From: Flavobacterium sp.
Lineage (GTDB): Bacteria > Bacteroidota > Bacteroidia > Flavobacteriales > Flavobacteriaceae
Direction: 5' to 3'
Length of the DNA: 64,000 nt
NCBI RefSeq assembly: GCF_017744675.1
Contig: NZ_JAGIAV010000003.1
Span: 124,001 to 188,000, forward strand
Below the pieces are notes generated by a model. The model was not told the origin of the DNA and searched no databases. It worked only from the letters and a program-made list of their open reading frames with translations. Positions 27,492-37,567 of the stretch are shown piece after piece (positions within the stretch are counted from its first letter, which is position 1; every line of letters begins with the position of its first letter). A program made the translations under genes and the position numbers.

Positions 27492-30443
27492 TTATTTCAA
27501 TGCGTTATACAATATTTCAACCGGATGTTGTGCTTTTCGTCCTGTGCCATCTGCAATTTGATGTCTGCAACTTGTTCCAGAAGCAGAAATTAAAGTGGCG
27601 CTTTCTTCTGCTCTAATGGTTGGAAACAAAACCAACTCTCCTATTTTCATAGAAATATCATAATGTTCTTTTTCATAACCAAAAGAACCCGCCATTCCGC
27701 AACAGCCACTCGGAATATTTAAAACCGTGTAATTCTTTGGCAATGACAATATCTTTTTTAGCGGAACCAAAGAAGACAAACTTTTCTGAAAACAATGTCC
27801 ATGCATACGCACTCGTTCGTTTTTTTCTGTAAAACTAAGAGGTGAAATGCGCCCTGCTTCCAATTCTTTCGCCAAAAACTCTTCTATTAAGAAAGTTCTT
27901 CCTGCAAATTGTCTTGCTTTTTCTTTTAAATTTCCACGACACAAATCAGGAAATTCATCGCGAAAACTCAAAATTGCAGAAGGTTCAATTCCGATTAAAA
28001 TTCCATCTTGTGGAATCGCTGTTTCAAAATCTCTCGTATTTTGTTCTGCAATTTCTCGCGCTTCTTTCAGCATTCCTTTTGACAAATAAGTTCTACCGCT
28101 TATTCCAATTTTAGGAATTTTCACTTTATAACCTAATCTATTTAAAAGCTTTACAGCTGTTTGACCAATTTCAACATCAAAATAATTCAGAAATTCATCA
28201 TTGTACAAATACACCGTTCCATATACAAAATCACCAGTTTGAATGTAGCTTTTCATCCATTTATCAAAAGTAATTTTATGCATTAAAGGCAGTTGTCTTT
28301 CTGTTGCAAAACCAGTTCCTTTTTTAATCCAGTTTCCTAGAATTCCTTTCGCAGATAAATTATACATCCACGGCATCGAAGCAAATAACTGATTAATTTT
28401 AGGAGTATGTCCAATCAATTTCGAACGTAATTTTATACCATTTTTATCATGATATTGCTGTAAAGTTTCAGCTTTCAGTTTTGCCATATCTACATTTGAA
28501 GGACATTCTGATTTGCAACCTTTACAGCTTAAGCACAAGTCCAAAACATCAAGCAAATTTTCATCATCAAACCGATTTGCTTTTGTAGAGTTTGTAATGG
28601 TTTCTCTCAACATATTGGCACGCGCTCGAGTCGTATGCTTTTCGTCTCGAGTTGCCATATAACTTGGACACATCGTACCGCCACTTTTTTCTGTTTTGCG
28701 GCAATCTCCAGATCCATTGCACATTTCGGCTGCACGAAGAATTCCGTTATGCTCCGAAAAATCAAAATACGTTTCTGGCATTGGCGTTTCCTGACCTGCT
28801 TTATATCGTAAACTGGTATCCATTGGTGGCGTATTTACAATTTTTCCTGGATTAAAAATATTCCACGGATCCCAAGCTTTTTTTATCTGAATAAATAACT
28901 GATAAATTTCATCGCCCAGCATCAACGGAATAAATTCTCCTCGTAGCCTTCCATCGCCATGTTCACCACTCAGAGAACCTTTATATTTCTTTACCAAATG
29001 GGCAATATCGGTTGCGATAGTTCTAAAAAGTGCTGTTCCTTCTTTTGTTTTTAAATCTATAATCGGACGCAAATGCAACTCGCCAGTAGCCGCGTGTGCA
29101 TAATGCACACAGTTTAGATTTCTCTCTTTTAAAATCGCATTGAAATCTGCTATAAAATCAGGCAAATCATTCACATCTACAGCTGTATCTTCAATTACAG
29201 CAACTGCTTTGGCATCTCCCGGAATATTCGACAATAAGCCTAATCCCGCTTTTCTTAATGCCCAAACTTTATTTGTATCTTCACCATACACAATTGGGAA
29301 ATGATACCCTAGATTTTTAGATCGCATCAAAGCTTCCATTTCTTGTGCAATCTCCTCAATTTCTTCTTTCGAATCTCTTAAAAATTCGACAGCCAAAATT
29401 GCCTGAGGATCACCTTTTACAAAAAAACGATTTTTGCTTTGTTCGATATTTTCTTTGGTACATTCCAAGATATAATGGTCAATTAATTCCACACTATCTG
29501 GATTAAACTTTAACGCTTCAATATTTGCTTTTAAAGATTCGTGAATGCTTTCAAAATGCACGCAAATCAATGCCGAAAAGGGTTTTAAAGCATCAACTAG
29601 ATTTAGTTTAATTGCTGTAGAAAAAAACAAAGTGCCTTCAGATCCTGCAATTAGTTTACAGAAATTAAATTTTTCAGCAAAATCTCCAAAAAGCGAACTG
29701 TCTGCCAATAAATCTAACGCATAACCTGTATTACGTCTTGGAATTGATTTTTTAGGGAAATTGGCTTCAAATAAATTTCGGTTATTTTCAGAGGAAAGTA
29801 TTTCTTTTGCTTGAAAATAAATCGCCTGCTCTAGCGGACTCACAACATTTATTCCGTTGCATTTATCTTCAAATTCAGCATTGGTCAGCGAACCAAAAAT
29901 GACTTCGTTTCCGTCCGCCAAAAAACCTTTTATTTCCAACACATGTTCGCGAGTCGATCCGTACACCACAGATCTCGCTCCGCAGGCGTTGTTTCCCACC
30001 ATTCCGCCAATCATGCAACGATTGCTCGTAGAAGTTTCTGGTCCAAAAAAAAGCTTATATGGTTTTAAATACAAATTAAGTTCATCACGAATTACACCTG
30101 GTTCAACCCAAACCGATTTCTCTTCCTGATTTAAAGAGATAATTTTGGTAAACTCCTGAGAAATATCAACTACAATTCCGTTTCCAACAACTTGTCCAGC
30201 AAGCGAAGTTCCCGCTGCACGCGGAATAATACTGCTCTTATTTTCTTTAGCAAAAGCAATAATTTTCTGGATATCTTCTTTCGTTTTCGGAATCGCAACA
30301 GCCAAAGGCATTTCTTTGTATGCACTTGCATCTGTAGCGTAAAGCGTTCGCATGGTGTGATCGTAAAACAATTTTCCTTCTAATTGTTTTTCTAGAACTT
30401 CAAGATTAATAGAACTCCCGGAAGGAATAGTTTTATCATTCAT
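27492..30443 (-). CDS. FAD/Fe-S dehydrogenase of the YdiJ type, probable D-2-hydroxyglutarate dehydrogenase
   Basis: 983 residues with three parts. An N-terminal PCMH-type FAD domain (PRAAGTSLAGQ, FGPETSTSNRCMIGGMVGNN) is followed by a GlcD-like cap (GEHGDGRLRGEF). A ferredoxin-like 4Fe-4S region has Cys in CNGSGDCR, CLSCKGCKSECPS. A C-terminal CCG-type cysteine domain has HGHCFQK and PSGCCGMAGSFG. The size and architecture match E. coli YdiJ, which oxidises D-2-hydroxyglutarate to 2-oxoglutarate. D-lactate or glycolate dehydrogenases share the domains, but the operon also holds the enzyme that makes D-2-hydroxyglutarate. It is the last gene of the operon, 170 bp after the kinase-lyase fusion. 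Confidence 0.85.
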   Translation of the reverse strand: MNDKTIPSGSSINLEVLEKQLEGKLFYDHTMRTLYATDASAYKEMPLAVAIPKTKEDIQKIIAFAKENKSSIIPRAAGTSLAGQVVGNGIVVDISQEFTKIISLNQEEKSVWVEPGVIRDELNLYLKPYKLFFGPETSTSNRCMIGGMVGNNACGARSVVYGSTREHVLEIKGFLADGNEVIFGSLTNAEFEDKCNGINVVSPLEQAIYFQAKEILSSENNRNLFEANFPKKSIPRRNTGYALDLLADSSLFGDFAEKFNFCKLIAGSEGTLFFSTAIKLNLVDALKPFSALICVHFESIHESLKANIEALKFNPDSVELIDHYILECTKENIEQSKNRFFVKGDPQAILAVEFLRDSKEEIEEIAQEMEALMRSKNLGYHFPIVYGEDTNKVWALRKAGLGLLSNIPGDAKAVAVIEDTAVDVNDLPDFIADFNAILKERNLNCVHYAHAATGELHLRPIIDLKTKEGTALFRTIATDIAHLVKKYKGSLSGEHGDGRLRGEFIPLMLGDEIYQLFIQIKKAWDPWNIFNPGKIVNTPPMDTSLRYKAGQETPMPETYFDFSEHNGILRAAEMCNGSGDCRKTEKSGGTMCPSYMATRDEKHTTRARANMLRETITNSTKANRFDDENLLDVLDLCLSCKGCKSECPSNVDMAKLKAETLQQYHDKNGIKLRSKLIGHTPKINQLFASMPWMYNLSAKGILGNWIKKGTGFATERQLPLMHKITFDKWMKSYIQTGDFVYGTVYLYNDEFLNYFDVEIGQTAVKLLNRLGYKVKIPKIGISGRTYLSKGMLKEAREIAEQNTRDFETAIPQDGILIGIEPSAILSFRDEFPDLCRGNLKEKARQFAGRTFLIEEFLAKELEAGRISPLSFTEKNERVRMHGHCFQKSLSSLVPLKKILSLPKNYTVLNIPSGCCGMAGSFGYEKEHYDISMKIGELVLFPTIRAEESATLISASGTSCRHQIADGTGRKAQHPVEILYNALK

Positions 30444-30472
30444 TTTTATGTTTTCTTAACTAATGTTTTTTA

Positions 30473-30606
30473 ACACATAGAAACATAGTTTTATTTTGCG
30501 CATACGAGGCGTTTCACTTAGTTTCAATGCACATCGCTATGTGTTAGAAACTAGTTTCTTTCAATTACCTTTTGCGAAGAAAAGAATCTATGTTTCTATG
30601 TGTTTA
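30473..30606. repeat. Inverted-repeat element (MITE-like) in the operon
   Basis: The ends are inverted copies of 'acacatagaaacatag', giving a 130-bp element that fills most of the gap between two genes. An inner part (gttagaaactagtttcttt plus 'aattacctttt') reappears in the opposite orientation at 35.2 kb. It has no coding capacity of its own. Confidence 0.65.
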
Positions 30607-30613
30607 AATTTTC

Positions 30614-32911
30614 TTATAATTCGCTTAAAGCGATATCTAATAATCGTACCATTTCATCTGCATTTTGCTTATCGAATGGCATTGGCGGTTTTATCTTTAA
30701 AACATTGTGCAAAGGTCCATCTGTACTCAACAAATACCCTTTTGCTTTTAGTTTTTCTACTACAATATCTATTTCAGGAATAGCTGGCTCCATAGTCGTC
30801 CTGTCTTTTACCATTTCGGCACCAATAAATAGTCCGTGTCCACGAACATCACTGATAATAGGATATTTAGCCATTAAACCTTTTAATCCATCCATTAGAT
30901 AATTTCCTGTTTCTAGCGCATGCTTTTGCATTTCTTCTTCTTGAATGACATCCAAAACAGCCAATCCTGTAGTCATTGAAACAGGATTTCCTCCGAAAGT
31001 ATTGAAATATTCCAGTCCGTTATTGAAGGCTTCGGCAATTTCTTCGGTAACAATTACAGCCGCAAGTGGATGTCCGTTACCAATTGGTTTTCCTAAAACA
31101 ACAATATCGGGAACCACATTTTGCAGTTCGAAGCCCCAGAAATGCTCTCCAATTCTTCCAAATCCAACCTGAACTTCATCTGCAATACAAACACCACCAG
31201 CTGCACGAACATAGTCATAGACTGTTTTCAGATAATTTTCAGGCAACGGAATTTGTCCTCCAACTCCCAACAAAGTTTCGCAAATAAATACTGCTGGTGC
31301 TTTATCTTCTTTTTTTAGATCATCAATGATTCGTTGCACATCTGCAGCATATTTTCCTCCTGCTTCGGTATCGCCATATTTATAAGGTCCACGGTACAAA
31401 TCTGGATTAATCGCTTTATGAATCCAAGGCATTTGTCCCGAACCGCCTTTGCTGTCAAATTTATACGGACTCATTTCCATAGCCACTGTCGAAGTTCCGT
31501 GGTAGGCATGATCGAGTACAATAATATCTTTTTGTTTAGTGAAATGACGGCTCATGCGAATCGCTAAATCGTTAGCCTCACTTCCTGAATTCACAAAATA
31601 GCAAACGCTCAATTTTTCTGGTAAAGTTGCCGTAAGTTTTTCGGCATATTCAGTTATCGCATCATTCAAATATCTAGTATTGGTATTTAAAGTTGCGATT
31701 TGCTTCTGCATTTTTCTCACTACAACTGGATGGCAATGCCCCACATGCGAAGGATTATTTACACAATCAACAAAAGTTCTGCCTTTGTCATCGTACAAAT
31801 ATTGCAAAGCTCCTTTTACAATTTTTAATTTGTCTTTGTAACCAATGCTCAGATTTCGACCAATTTTCTTTTTTCTAATTTCTAGCAACTCCGAATAATC
31901 ATCGTTTGAAATTACTCCTTCAAAACCGCAAGCTTTTCTAAACGCATCTTGCGCTTTGATTGGATTGATTTTTATTAGTTTGTATAATAAGTCCCAAGCT
32001 GGTTTTTCGGTAATAAAATGATGTTCGTTGTTACTGTCTAATGAAGCATTGTAAGCCGATTGCGTCACGCTGATGCAAAGTCTTCCAGCAATTAGATAAT
32101 ACAACAAATCTAATTCCGGTTCTGTAAGTGCATAGGAATGATAATATCCTTCGACAATTTTCGCTGCTACTGCCAACGGATCTTCTTCATCAAGCATCGC
32201 ATACGTACAGGCAATCGCCAGATTGTTGATCAAAGCGGTGTAAACCATATCGCCAAAATCAATTAGTCCGCTAACATGATTTCCTTGTACCAATACATTG
32301 TAATCGTTGGCATCGTTATGAATGTAAGCGTGCCTCAAACGATGAATTTGCGGCAATACTTCGGTATCAAACTGCAATAAAAAATAACCTGCAATACGTC
32401 GTTTTTCGTGATTTAGGATGTGTTTCAAATTATCACCTGCTTCACTTGCTTTGCTAATATCCCACGTATAATTGCGATGCATTGCGGGATGCGAAAAATC
32501 AGCCAAAGCACGATCCATTTTTCCTAAAAACGAACCTAAATTATAATGCAATTCAGTTGTTTTGTTCTTTCCGTCTACCCAAAATGTCCCCTCCAAAAAG
32601 TTTAGGATTCGGATATAATAAGTTTGGGAATCTGTTTCTATTCGCGTTAGCTCCTCTCCTTTTTTGTTGAGGCAAAAATGCTGAAAAGAATCTGAAATCG
32701 AGCTTTTGGTGAGATGTCTTATAATAGCGGCCTGCGCTTCTAGAAAGGGAAACGGATGACTTTCATTTGATACTTTTAGAATGTATTTTTCGTTTTTCTC
32801 ATTCGATAACAGAAAATTTAGTTCGTCATATCCATTTAATGCTTTTACGGTTACGTTTAAGCCGTAATGTTCTTTTACTAAATCCTGAATAATTGCTTCT
32901 GAAAAATTCAT
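30614..32911 (-). CDS. Fusion of hydroxylysine kinase-like and phosphohydroxylysine phospho-lyase-like domains
   Basis: 765 residues from ATG 32911; an earlier GTG at 32947 would start inside an intergenic repeat. Residues about 1-320 are an APH-type kinase: catalytic Asp200 in HNDANDYN and the metal-binding LIDFGD. Residues about 330-765 are a class-III aminotransferase fold: the PLP lysine Lys608 in [11 protein letters not shown], with [12 protein letters not shown] before it. In humans the same two activities are the separate proteins HYKK and PHYKPL, which phosphorylate 5-hydroxylysine and then split it into 2-aminoadipate semialdehyde, ammonia and phosphate. A related fusion could act on ethanolamine. 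The adjacent ALDH7- and HglS-type genes favour hydroxylysine. Confidence 0.82.
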   Translation of the reverse strand: MNFSEAIIQDLVKEHYGLNVTVKALNGYDELNFLLSNEKNEKYILKVSNESHPFPFLEAQAAIIRHLTKSSISDSFQHFCLNKKGEELTRIETDSQTYYIRILNFLEGTFWVDGKNKTTELHYNLGSFLGKMDRALADFSHPAMHRNYTWDISKASEAGDNLKHILNHEKRRIAGYFLLQFDTEVLPQIHRLRHAYIHNDANDYNVLVQGNHVSGLIDFGDMVYTALINNLAIACTYAMLDEEDPLAVAAKIVEGYYHSYALTEPELDLLYYLIAGRLCISVTQSAYNASLDSNNEHHFITEKPAWDLLYKLIKINPIKAQDAFRKACGFEGVISNDDYSELLEIRKKKIGRNLSIGYKDKLKIVKGALQYLYDDKGRTFVDCVNNPSHVGHCHPVVVRKMQKQIATLNTNTRYLNDAITEYAEKLTATLPEKLSVCYFVNSGSEANDLAIRMSRHFTKQKDIIVLDHAYHGTSTVAMEMSPYKFDSKGGSGQMPWIHKAINPDLYRGPYKYGDTEAGGKYAADVQRIIDDLKKEDKAPAVFICETLLGVGGQIPLPENYLKTVYDYVRAAGGVCIADEVQVGFGRIGEHFWGFELQNVVPDIVVLGKPIGNGHPLAAVIVTEEIAEAFNNGLEYFNTFGGNPVSMTTGLAVLDVIQEEEMQKHALETGNYLMDGLKGLMAKYPIISDVRGHGLFIGAEMVKDRTTMEPAIPEIDIVVEKLKAKGYLLSTDGPLHNVLKIKPPMPFDKQNADEMVRLLDIALSEL

Positions 32912-32940
32912 TGATATTCTTTTAAAATTGTTTATTTTTT

Positions 32941-33024
32941 TTGCCACGAATTACACAAATCGACACTAATTTTTCTCAAATAAATTTTATATGATTCGTG
33001 CCAATTCGTGGAATTCGTGGCAAC
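32941..33024. repeat. Short inverted-repeat element between genes
   Basis: The ends 'ttgccacgaatt' and 'aattcgtggcaa' are perfect inverted copies bounding about 84 bp. A second 'gccaattcgtgg' lies just inside. It occupies the whole gap between the GH42 stop and the fusion gene and resembles other dispersed repeats in the window. Confidence 0.65.
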
Positions 33025-33027
33025 TTT

Positions 33028-35163
33028 CTATTTCCAGATGATAGCTTGCGCTGGTTCTAATGGGTTTTGTCCAACCAATATTTTGCTTCCGGCTGGAATT
33101 GGTAAATTAATGGTTTCGTTAGTATAATTTACACCTACATAAAAACCATCTCTCCATTCTACATAAACGCCTTTTGGCAGATCGTCAATGGTTACTTTTG
33201 CACGTTCGTAAATGGTTCTTACTATTTGTCTTTCTAGATTTCCATCTTTACTTTCTGCTCCAATATAAGTAACGGTTCCTTTTCCTAATTTTCTGGTAAC
33301 TGCCGCTGCTTTTCCTTTATAAAACTGATCTGCGTAAGAAGCCAAAACTTCTGTTCCTTGTTTTGGATTTAAAACATCTGCCCAAGTATTCCATTTATAA
33401 GAATTTGATCCAGCATTTACTGTTCCGTTTACATCTTCGACCAACATATCAAAAAAATCAACATCAGCTCCGATTAAAGGCACGATTGGCGCACTCCAAT
33501 TGGCTTCAAAGAAATGTCCGTTTTTATCTTTTTGGCCTGTACGGCAAGAAAGGATTAAATTTCCTCCATTTTCAACGTATTTGGTCCATTTGTCTACCAG
33601 TTTTTGATCGATTAATTGATACGCTGGCGCTACAATAAACGGATAAGCCGAAAAATCGCTTTCTTCTGTAATAAAATCCATTGGCGCTCCAGTCGATTTT
33701 ATAGCCGAAGTATACGTATTTCTATGTCGCCATGTGCTCCAAAATTCAGTTTGTTTTTGATTTTCTAGATCCCATAGATTCTCATGGCTCCATAAAAATC
33801 CTGTTTTTCTCTTTGCAATTTCCTGCGGAATTACTGCTTTTGGATTGTATTCTTTGCGAAGCAATTTCATGTCTTCGATTGACTGAACAAATTCTTTTCC
33901 TCCTGTAGTTAAAGTCACACCATCTGTTCCTACAATTCCATCATGATACATTTCGCTGCTTCCAAGAGGATGTCTGTATCTGTACGTGCAAGTAAAAGAA
34001 CAGCCTCCGCCAAAAGCTTGAGAAATCCACATGTGAACTGTTCCCGGAAGCAATTGCGGATTAATGCTCGCCCAGTTTACTTGCCCAGGCTGCATTTCCA
34101 TCACTCCGGTAACGCCGTTTATAGATCGATAATAATCATTCGCTTCCATGATTTTGTTCGGAGATCCCATTCTGAAATTTTGTCCTCCCAACGTATTTCT
34201 TCCGCTTACTGGGTACATGGTGTAAGTCGCAAAATCCATTTTGTCTGTCCTTCTTGGATCTGCACCATACACTACATTGGTGTAATTTGTTGTAACCCAT
34301 TGTTTCGGGTCGATATATTTTTTAAGTGTTTCGGCTTGCAAATTCAAATATTCTGCTTGTGAATCTGCAGTGTATCTTTTGAAATCTAAAACAGCATGCG
34401 GACTCAATTTGTCTTCAGAATAAATCTCAGCATTTGGAATTGCAATCTGCTCAAAATTATTATATCTGATACTCCAAAAACTCGCTACCCATTCGGTATT
34501 TAGTTTCTCTATTGTTCCATATTTCGCTTTCAGCCATTTCTGAAATCCTTTTTGCGCTGACGGACTAAAATCATCTGGTGCACCAGGTTCATTGTCAACC
34601 TGCCATCCTATTACGTTTTTATTTTTACCGTATCTTTTTCCTAATTCCGTAACAATTTTTTCTACAAATTCTCTGTATTTTTCATTTGATACTGATTGGT
34701 TGGCTCTGTTTCCGTGTTCTCTGCGACGACCGCTTGCATCTACTAGATAAATCTCGGGATATTTTTCTCCCATCCAAGCTGGAGGCGTTGGCGTTGGCGT
34801 ACACATAATCACTTTTAAACCTGCTTTTTCGGCAATTGCCAATGCATCATCCAGCCATTTAAAATCGTATTTTCCTTCTTCGGGTTCCATAAAAGTCCAC
34901 GCAAATTCAGCAAAGTGCGTAAACTCAAAACCTAGTTTTTTGATGTTTTTTAAATCGCGTTCCCATTGTTCTCTTGGCCATTGCTCTGGATAATAATACA
35001 CTCCGATCTGCATTAAATCTGACTTTGAGAAAAATCGCTGCGGATCTTTATTTTCTAAAACGGCATTTTTTTTGTTTTGGGCGAAAAGTGGGATTGAATG
35101 ACAGCTCGCTACAAGCAATCCTGCCATTATTAATTTTGCGAAAGATATATTATGGTTAAACAT
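33028..35163 (-). CDS. Secreted GH42 beta-galactosidase
   Basis: 711 residues. A signal peptide with a possible lipobox-like ASC precedes a GH42 TIM barrel that starts QIGVYYYPEQWPREQWERDL. The acid/base Glu192 is in WQVDNEPG and the nucleophile Glu356 in VMEMQPGQVNW. A beta-galactosidase trimerisation-like domain and a small C-terminal beta domain follow. The enzyme removes terminal beta-galactose. Its place between an alpha-glucosidase and a hydroxylysine kinase suggests the substrate galactosyl-beta-hydroxylysine, the inner link of the collagen disaccharide. Ordinary beta-galactosides remain possible. A 329-bp repeat-filled gap separates it from the GH63 gene. Confidence 0.92.
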   Translation of the reverse strand: MFNHNISFAKLIMAGLLVASCHSIPLFAQNKKNAVLENKDPQRFFSKSDLMQIGVYYYPEQWPREQWERDLKNIKKLGFEFTHFAEFAWTFMEPEEGKYDFKWLDDALAIAEKAGLKVIMCTPTPTPPAWMGEKYPEIYLVDASGRRREHGNRANQSVSNEKYREFVEKIVTELGKRYGKNKNVIGWQVDNEPGAPDDFSPSAQKGFQKWLKAKYGTIEKLNTEWVASFWSIRYNNFEQIAIPNAEIYSEDKLSPHAVLDFKRYTADSQAEYLNLQAETLKKYIDPKQWVTTNYTNVVYGADPRRTDKMDFATYTMYPVSGRNTLGGQNFRMGSPNKIMEANDYYRSINGVTGVMEMQPGQVNWASINPQLLPGTVHMWISQAFGGGCSFTCTYRYRHPLGSSEMYHDGIVGTDGVTLTTGGKEFVQSIEDMKLLRKEYNPKAVIPQEIAKRKTGFLWSHENLWDLENQKQTEFWSTWRHRNTYTSAIKSTGAPMDFITEESDFSAYPFIVAPAYQLIDQKLVDKWTKYVENGGNLILSCRTGQKDKNGHFFEANWSAPIVPLIGADVDFFDMLVEDVNGTVNAGSNSYKWNTWADVLNPKQGTEVLASYADQFYKGKAAAVTRKLGKGTVTYIGAESKDGNLERQIVRTIYERAKVTIDDLPKGVYVEWRDGFYVGVNYTNETINLPIPAGSKILVGQNPLEPAQAIIWK

Positions 35164-35189
35164 ATTTTTTTGTTTTGGTTTTAATCAAA

Positions 35190-35490
35190 TGAACTAAATT
35201 AAATACATAGAAACATAGATTTTTTTTCTAAAAAAAGGTAATTTAAAGAAACTAGTTTCTAACACATAGCTATGTGCTTTTTATAAAAATGAAACGTCTT
35301 TTTTGAAGCTCTCCCGACACTTATGGTCGTTAATGAAATGTAGTCCCTACGGGACAATACTCCACCTTCAATCTATTCGTTCTACCAATATTTAATCTCT
35401 CCGAGATAATCCTTTAGGATTTAAATAATGGTAAAAAACTTAGATTACTGAGATAAAAATATCCCGTAGGGATTACACTTACTTCTAATC
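35190..35490. repeat. Composite intergenic repeat region
   Basis: The left part (about 35200-35290) is an inverted-orientation relative of the element at 30473, sharing 'aaagaaactagtttctaac' and 'acatagaaacatag'. The right part carries 'gtagtccctacgggac' (near 35341) and 'cccgtagggattac' (near 35462) as an inverted pair. No gene is seen in this 329-bp gap. Confidence 0.6.
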
Positions 35491-35492
35491 CA

Positions 35493-37496
35493 CTATTTAT
35501 CTTCTAAAAGTAACATTAAATAATGTGAAGCCGACCAGCTGAAATTGAAGGCTTCTAATCCTTTTCCTGTAACGGGCTGATAATTTTCTCTAATAGAAGT
35601 TCCTTTATCCAAAACTCCTTCGGCATTATGCATTAGTTTATGTGCCAATTCGTTAGCTTCATTTGTGTAGCCGTATTTCTCTAGTCCATTGATTCCGAAA
35701 TAACTCTGATCTAGCCAAACAGGTCCTCTCCAATATCCATTATCTGGTTTAAATTTCGGATGGTTTGCTGCTAATGTCGGTAACGGAACAAAAGTGTTCA
35801 AACTAGATGTATCCATCATATTTGCTTTCGCTGCTTTGACTTGCTCTACCGATGCTACTTCTGCCCAAATTGGGCAATATCCTTCACATCCTATTGCTTT
35901 AATCAACCTTTTGCCATCAATGGTTGTGTCATAAAACCAACCTGTTACAACATCCCAAAACTGATTTTGAATTTTGACTTTTAGTACAGCGCTTTCATCC
36001 TTCCATTTTTTTGCTTCATCATCCAGTTTTAAAATTTCAGCCATTTTATTGAGGTAGTTTTTCTCAGCAAATAAAAACGAATTTAAATCCACACTTTCTT
36101 GATTTAACGAATACGCTTTTTCCCCGTTTTTCAGAATTTTACTTTCGTCAAAACGAACGGCATTATCCATTCCGCTTTCCCATTTTGCCGCGATTACAGT
36201 TCCATCTGTTGATCCAAATTCGCATAAACCATCTTGATCGTGATCGCGTTCTTTGTACCACCAGTTATGGTATAATTTCAACTTAGGATAAAATTCTTTT
36301 AGAAAACTAGCATCGTTTGTCTTTTCATAAATTTTCCAAATTGCCCAAGCTGCAAGAGGTGCTTTGGTGTTTCGATAGTTGTTTTCTTCTAAAAGATTAT
36401 TTCTATAAATACAATCTGGAATAAAACCATTTGGTTCCTGATAATCAAATAAAGCACGCATCTGATTTTTGGCTAACTCTGTATCGTAATTGGAGACTGC
36501 AACGGCATGTTTCCAACTGTCCCAAGCCCAAAAACCATGAAACCATTCGTAATTATAACTCGGAAAAAGGCCTCCGTGTTTTAATCCTTCTGCTGCAATT
36601 CTCGTATTGGTTTGTAAAGTCAATACTAATTTTGCTACTAAATCGGAATAAATCTGGTCTTTGTAAATACTTTTCTTTTTGGCAATTAATTGCGCCAATT
36701 GCTTTTCTTTTTCTTTTTGTGTGTTGTTTAACAGTGTAGTAAAAACTGTTTTTTGTATTGTCTCATTTTCGGTTTTCCATGAATATTGCGGAAAAATAAA
36801 ACTTTGAGAAACGATCATTTCTTTGGTTTCATTTGGTTTCAAAACCAATTTTTCTGTCTGTGCTTGATATCCTTGTTTTGAAATTTCAATTACTGCTTTT
36901 GATTTTAGAAATTGAATATATCCTACTGCAATACTTTTGGCTGAAGTAATTTTTAAAACATTGTTTTCGTTTGATAATTTTAAATCATCTAAAAACAGAG
37001 TACTATTATAGGACGGAAAAATAGTGATTGTTTTTGAGCTTTTGTTTGTAATCTGTGTTCTTTGCAAAGCCGAATGTCCCGACAAAAACACTAATTGCTG
37101 TTTTACTTCTAATTTTTCATTCTTAAACTGCTGCTCCAAGTGGCTGTTGTAACTATTTTGTGCTACTAATGCACTTTTCCAGTTGATGATTTCCTGTTTG
37201 TTTTCCTCCTTTAACTGTAACGAAACAAAAGACGTACTTAACCATACGCCATTTTGTTCCGTCATTAAAAAAGGTCCTGAAAATCCTGCTTGATTTGATG
37301 GTTCCAAAAATCCAAATCCGAACCAAGCTCCTTTATCAGAAAATGCAAGAGACTTTCTGTCTGTCGCATTTGTTGGATTTCCTTTAAAAGTAATACTGTT
37401 TTTAGCTGATTCTAAAATAGGAAAACCTTTTTGAGACCAGGCTGAAGCGATGATGAAAAAAGATACAAGAATCAGAAAAAATTTCTTTTTGTACAT
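35493..37496 (-). CDS. Secreted GH63 alpha-glucosidase
   Basis: 667 residues with a signal peptide (ending ASAWSQ). A beta-sandwich (about 30-240) is followed by an (alpha/alpha)6 barrel. GH63 landmarks: GFWAWDSWKHA with the likely acid Asp326, FGSTDGTVIAAKWESGMDN, NGYWRGPVWLDQSYFG, and IRENYQPVTG with the likely base Glu637. It resembles the bacterial YgjK type. The enzyme inverts at non-reducing alpha-glucose. From memory, YgjK has been reported to fit alpha-glucosyl-galactose in its active site; the collagen glycan is exactly Glc-alpha-1,2-Gal. With the GH42 next door it could strip that disaccharide. The specificity is inference. Confidence 0.88.
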   Translation of the reverse strand: MYKKKFFLILVSFFIIASAWSQKGFPILESAKNSITFKGNPTNATDRKSLAFSDKGAWFGFGFLEPSNQAGFSGPFLMTEQNGVWLSTSFVSLQLKEENKQEIINWKSALVAQNSYNSHLEQQFKNEKLEVKQQLVFLSGHSALQRTQITNKSSKTITIFPSYNSTLFLDDLKLSNENNVLKITSAKSIAVGYIQFLKSKAVIEISKQGYQAQTEKLVLKPNETKEMIVSQSFIFPQYSWKTENETIQKTVFTTLLNNTQKEKEKQLAQLIAKKKSIYKDQIYSDLVAKLVLTLQTNTRIAAEGLKHGGLFPSYNYEWFHGFWAWDSWKHAVAVSNYDTELAKNQMRALFDYQEPNGFIPDCIYRNNLLEENNYRNTKAPLAAWAIWKIYEKTNDASFLKEFYPKLKLYHNWWYKERDHDQDGLCEFGSTDGTVIAAKWESGMDNAVRFDESKILKNGEKAYSLNQESVDLNSFLFAEKNYLNKMAEILKLDDEAKKWKDESAVLKVKIQNQFWDVVTGWFYDTTIDGKRLIKAIGCEGYCPIWAEVASVEQVKAAKANMMDTSSLNTFVPLPTLAANHPKFKPDNGYWRGPVWLDQSYFGINGLEKYGYTNEANELAHKLMHNAEGVLDKGTSIRENYQPVTGKGLEAFNFSWSASHYLMLLLEDK

Positions 37497-37567
37497 ATTA
37501 TTTCATTTTTTTATAAAGTGTTTTTTATCTAAATATATGACTAGTTCTTTTACTGGCAAAATTCATT

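Noticed and set aside
27492-30443. D-lactate or glycolate dehydrogenase
   Set aside because: The length and the added Fe-S/CCG region fit YdiJ better, and the operon makes D-2-hydroxyglutarate. Not fully excluded.
30614-32911. Ordinary 4-aminobutyrate or ornithine aminotransferase with an unrelated kinase
   Set aside because: The fused APH domain is the mark of the phospho-lyase group, and both active sites are intact.
30614-32947. GTG start at 32947 for the fusion gene
   Set aside because: It lies inside an intergenic inverted repeat and adds a basic tail; ATG 32911 gives a normal start.
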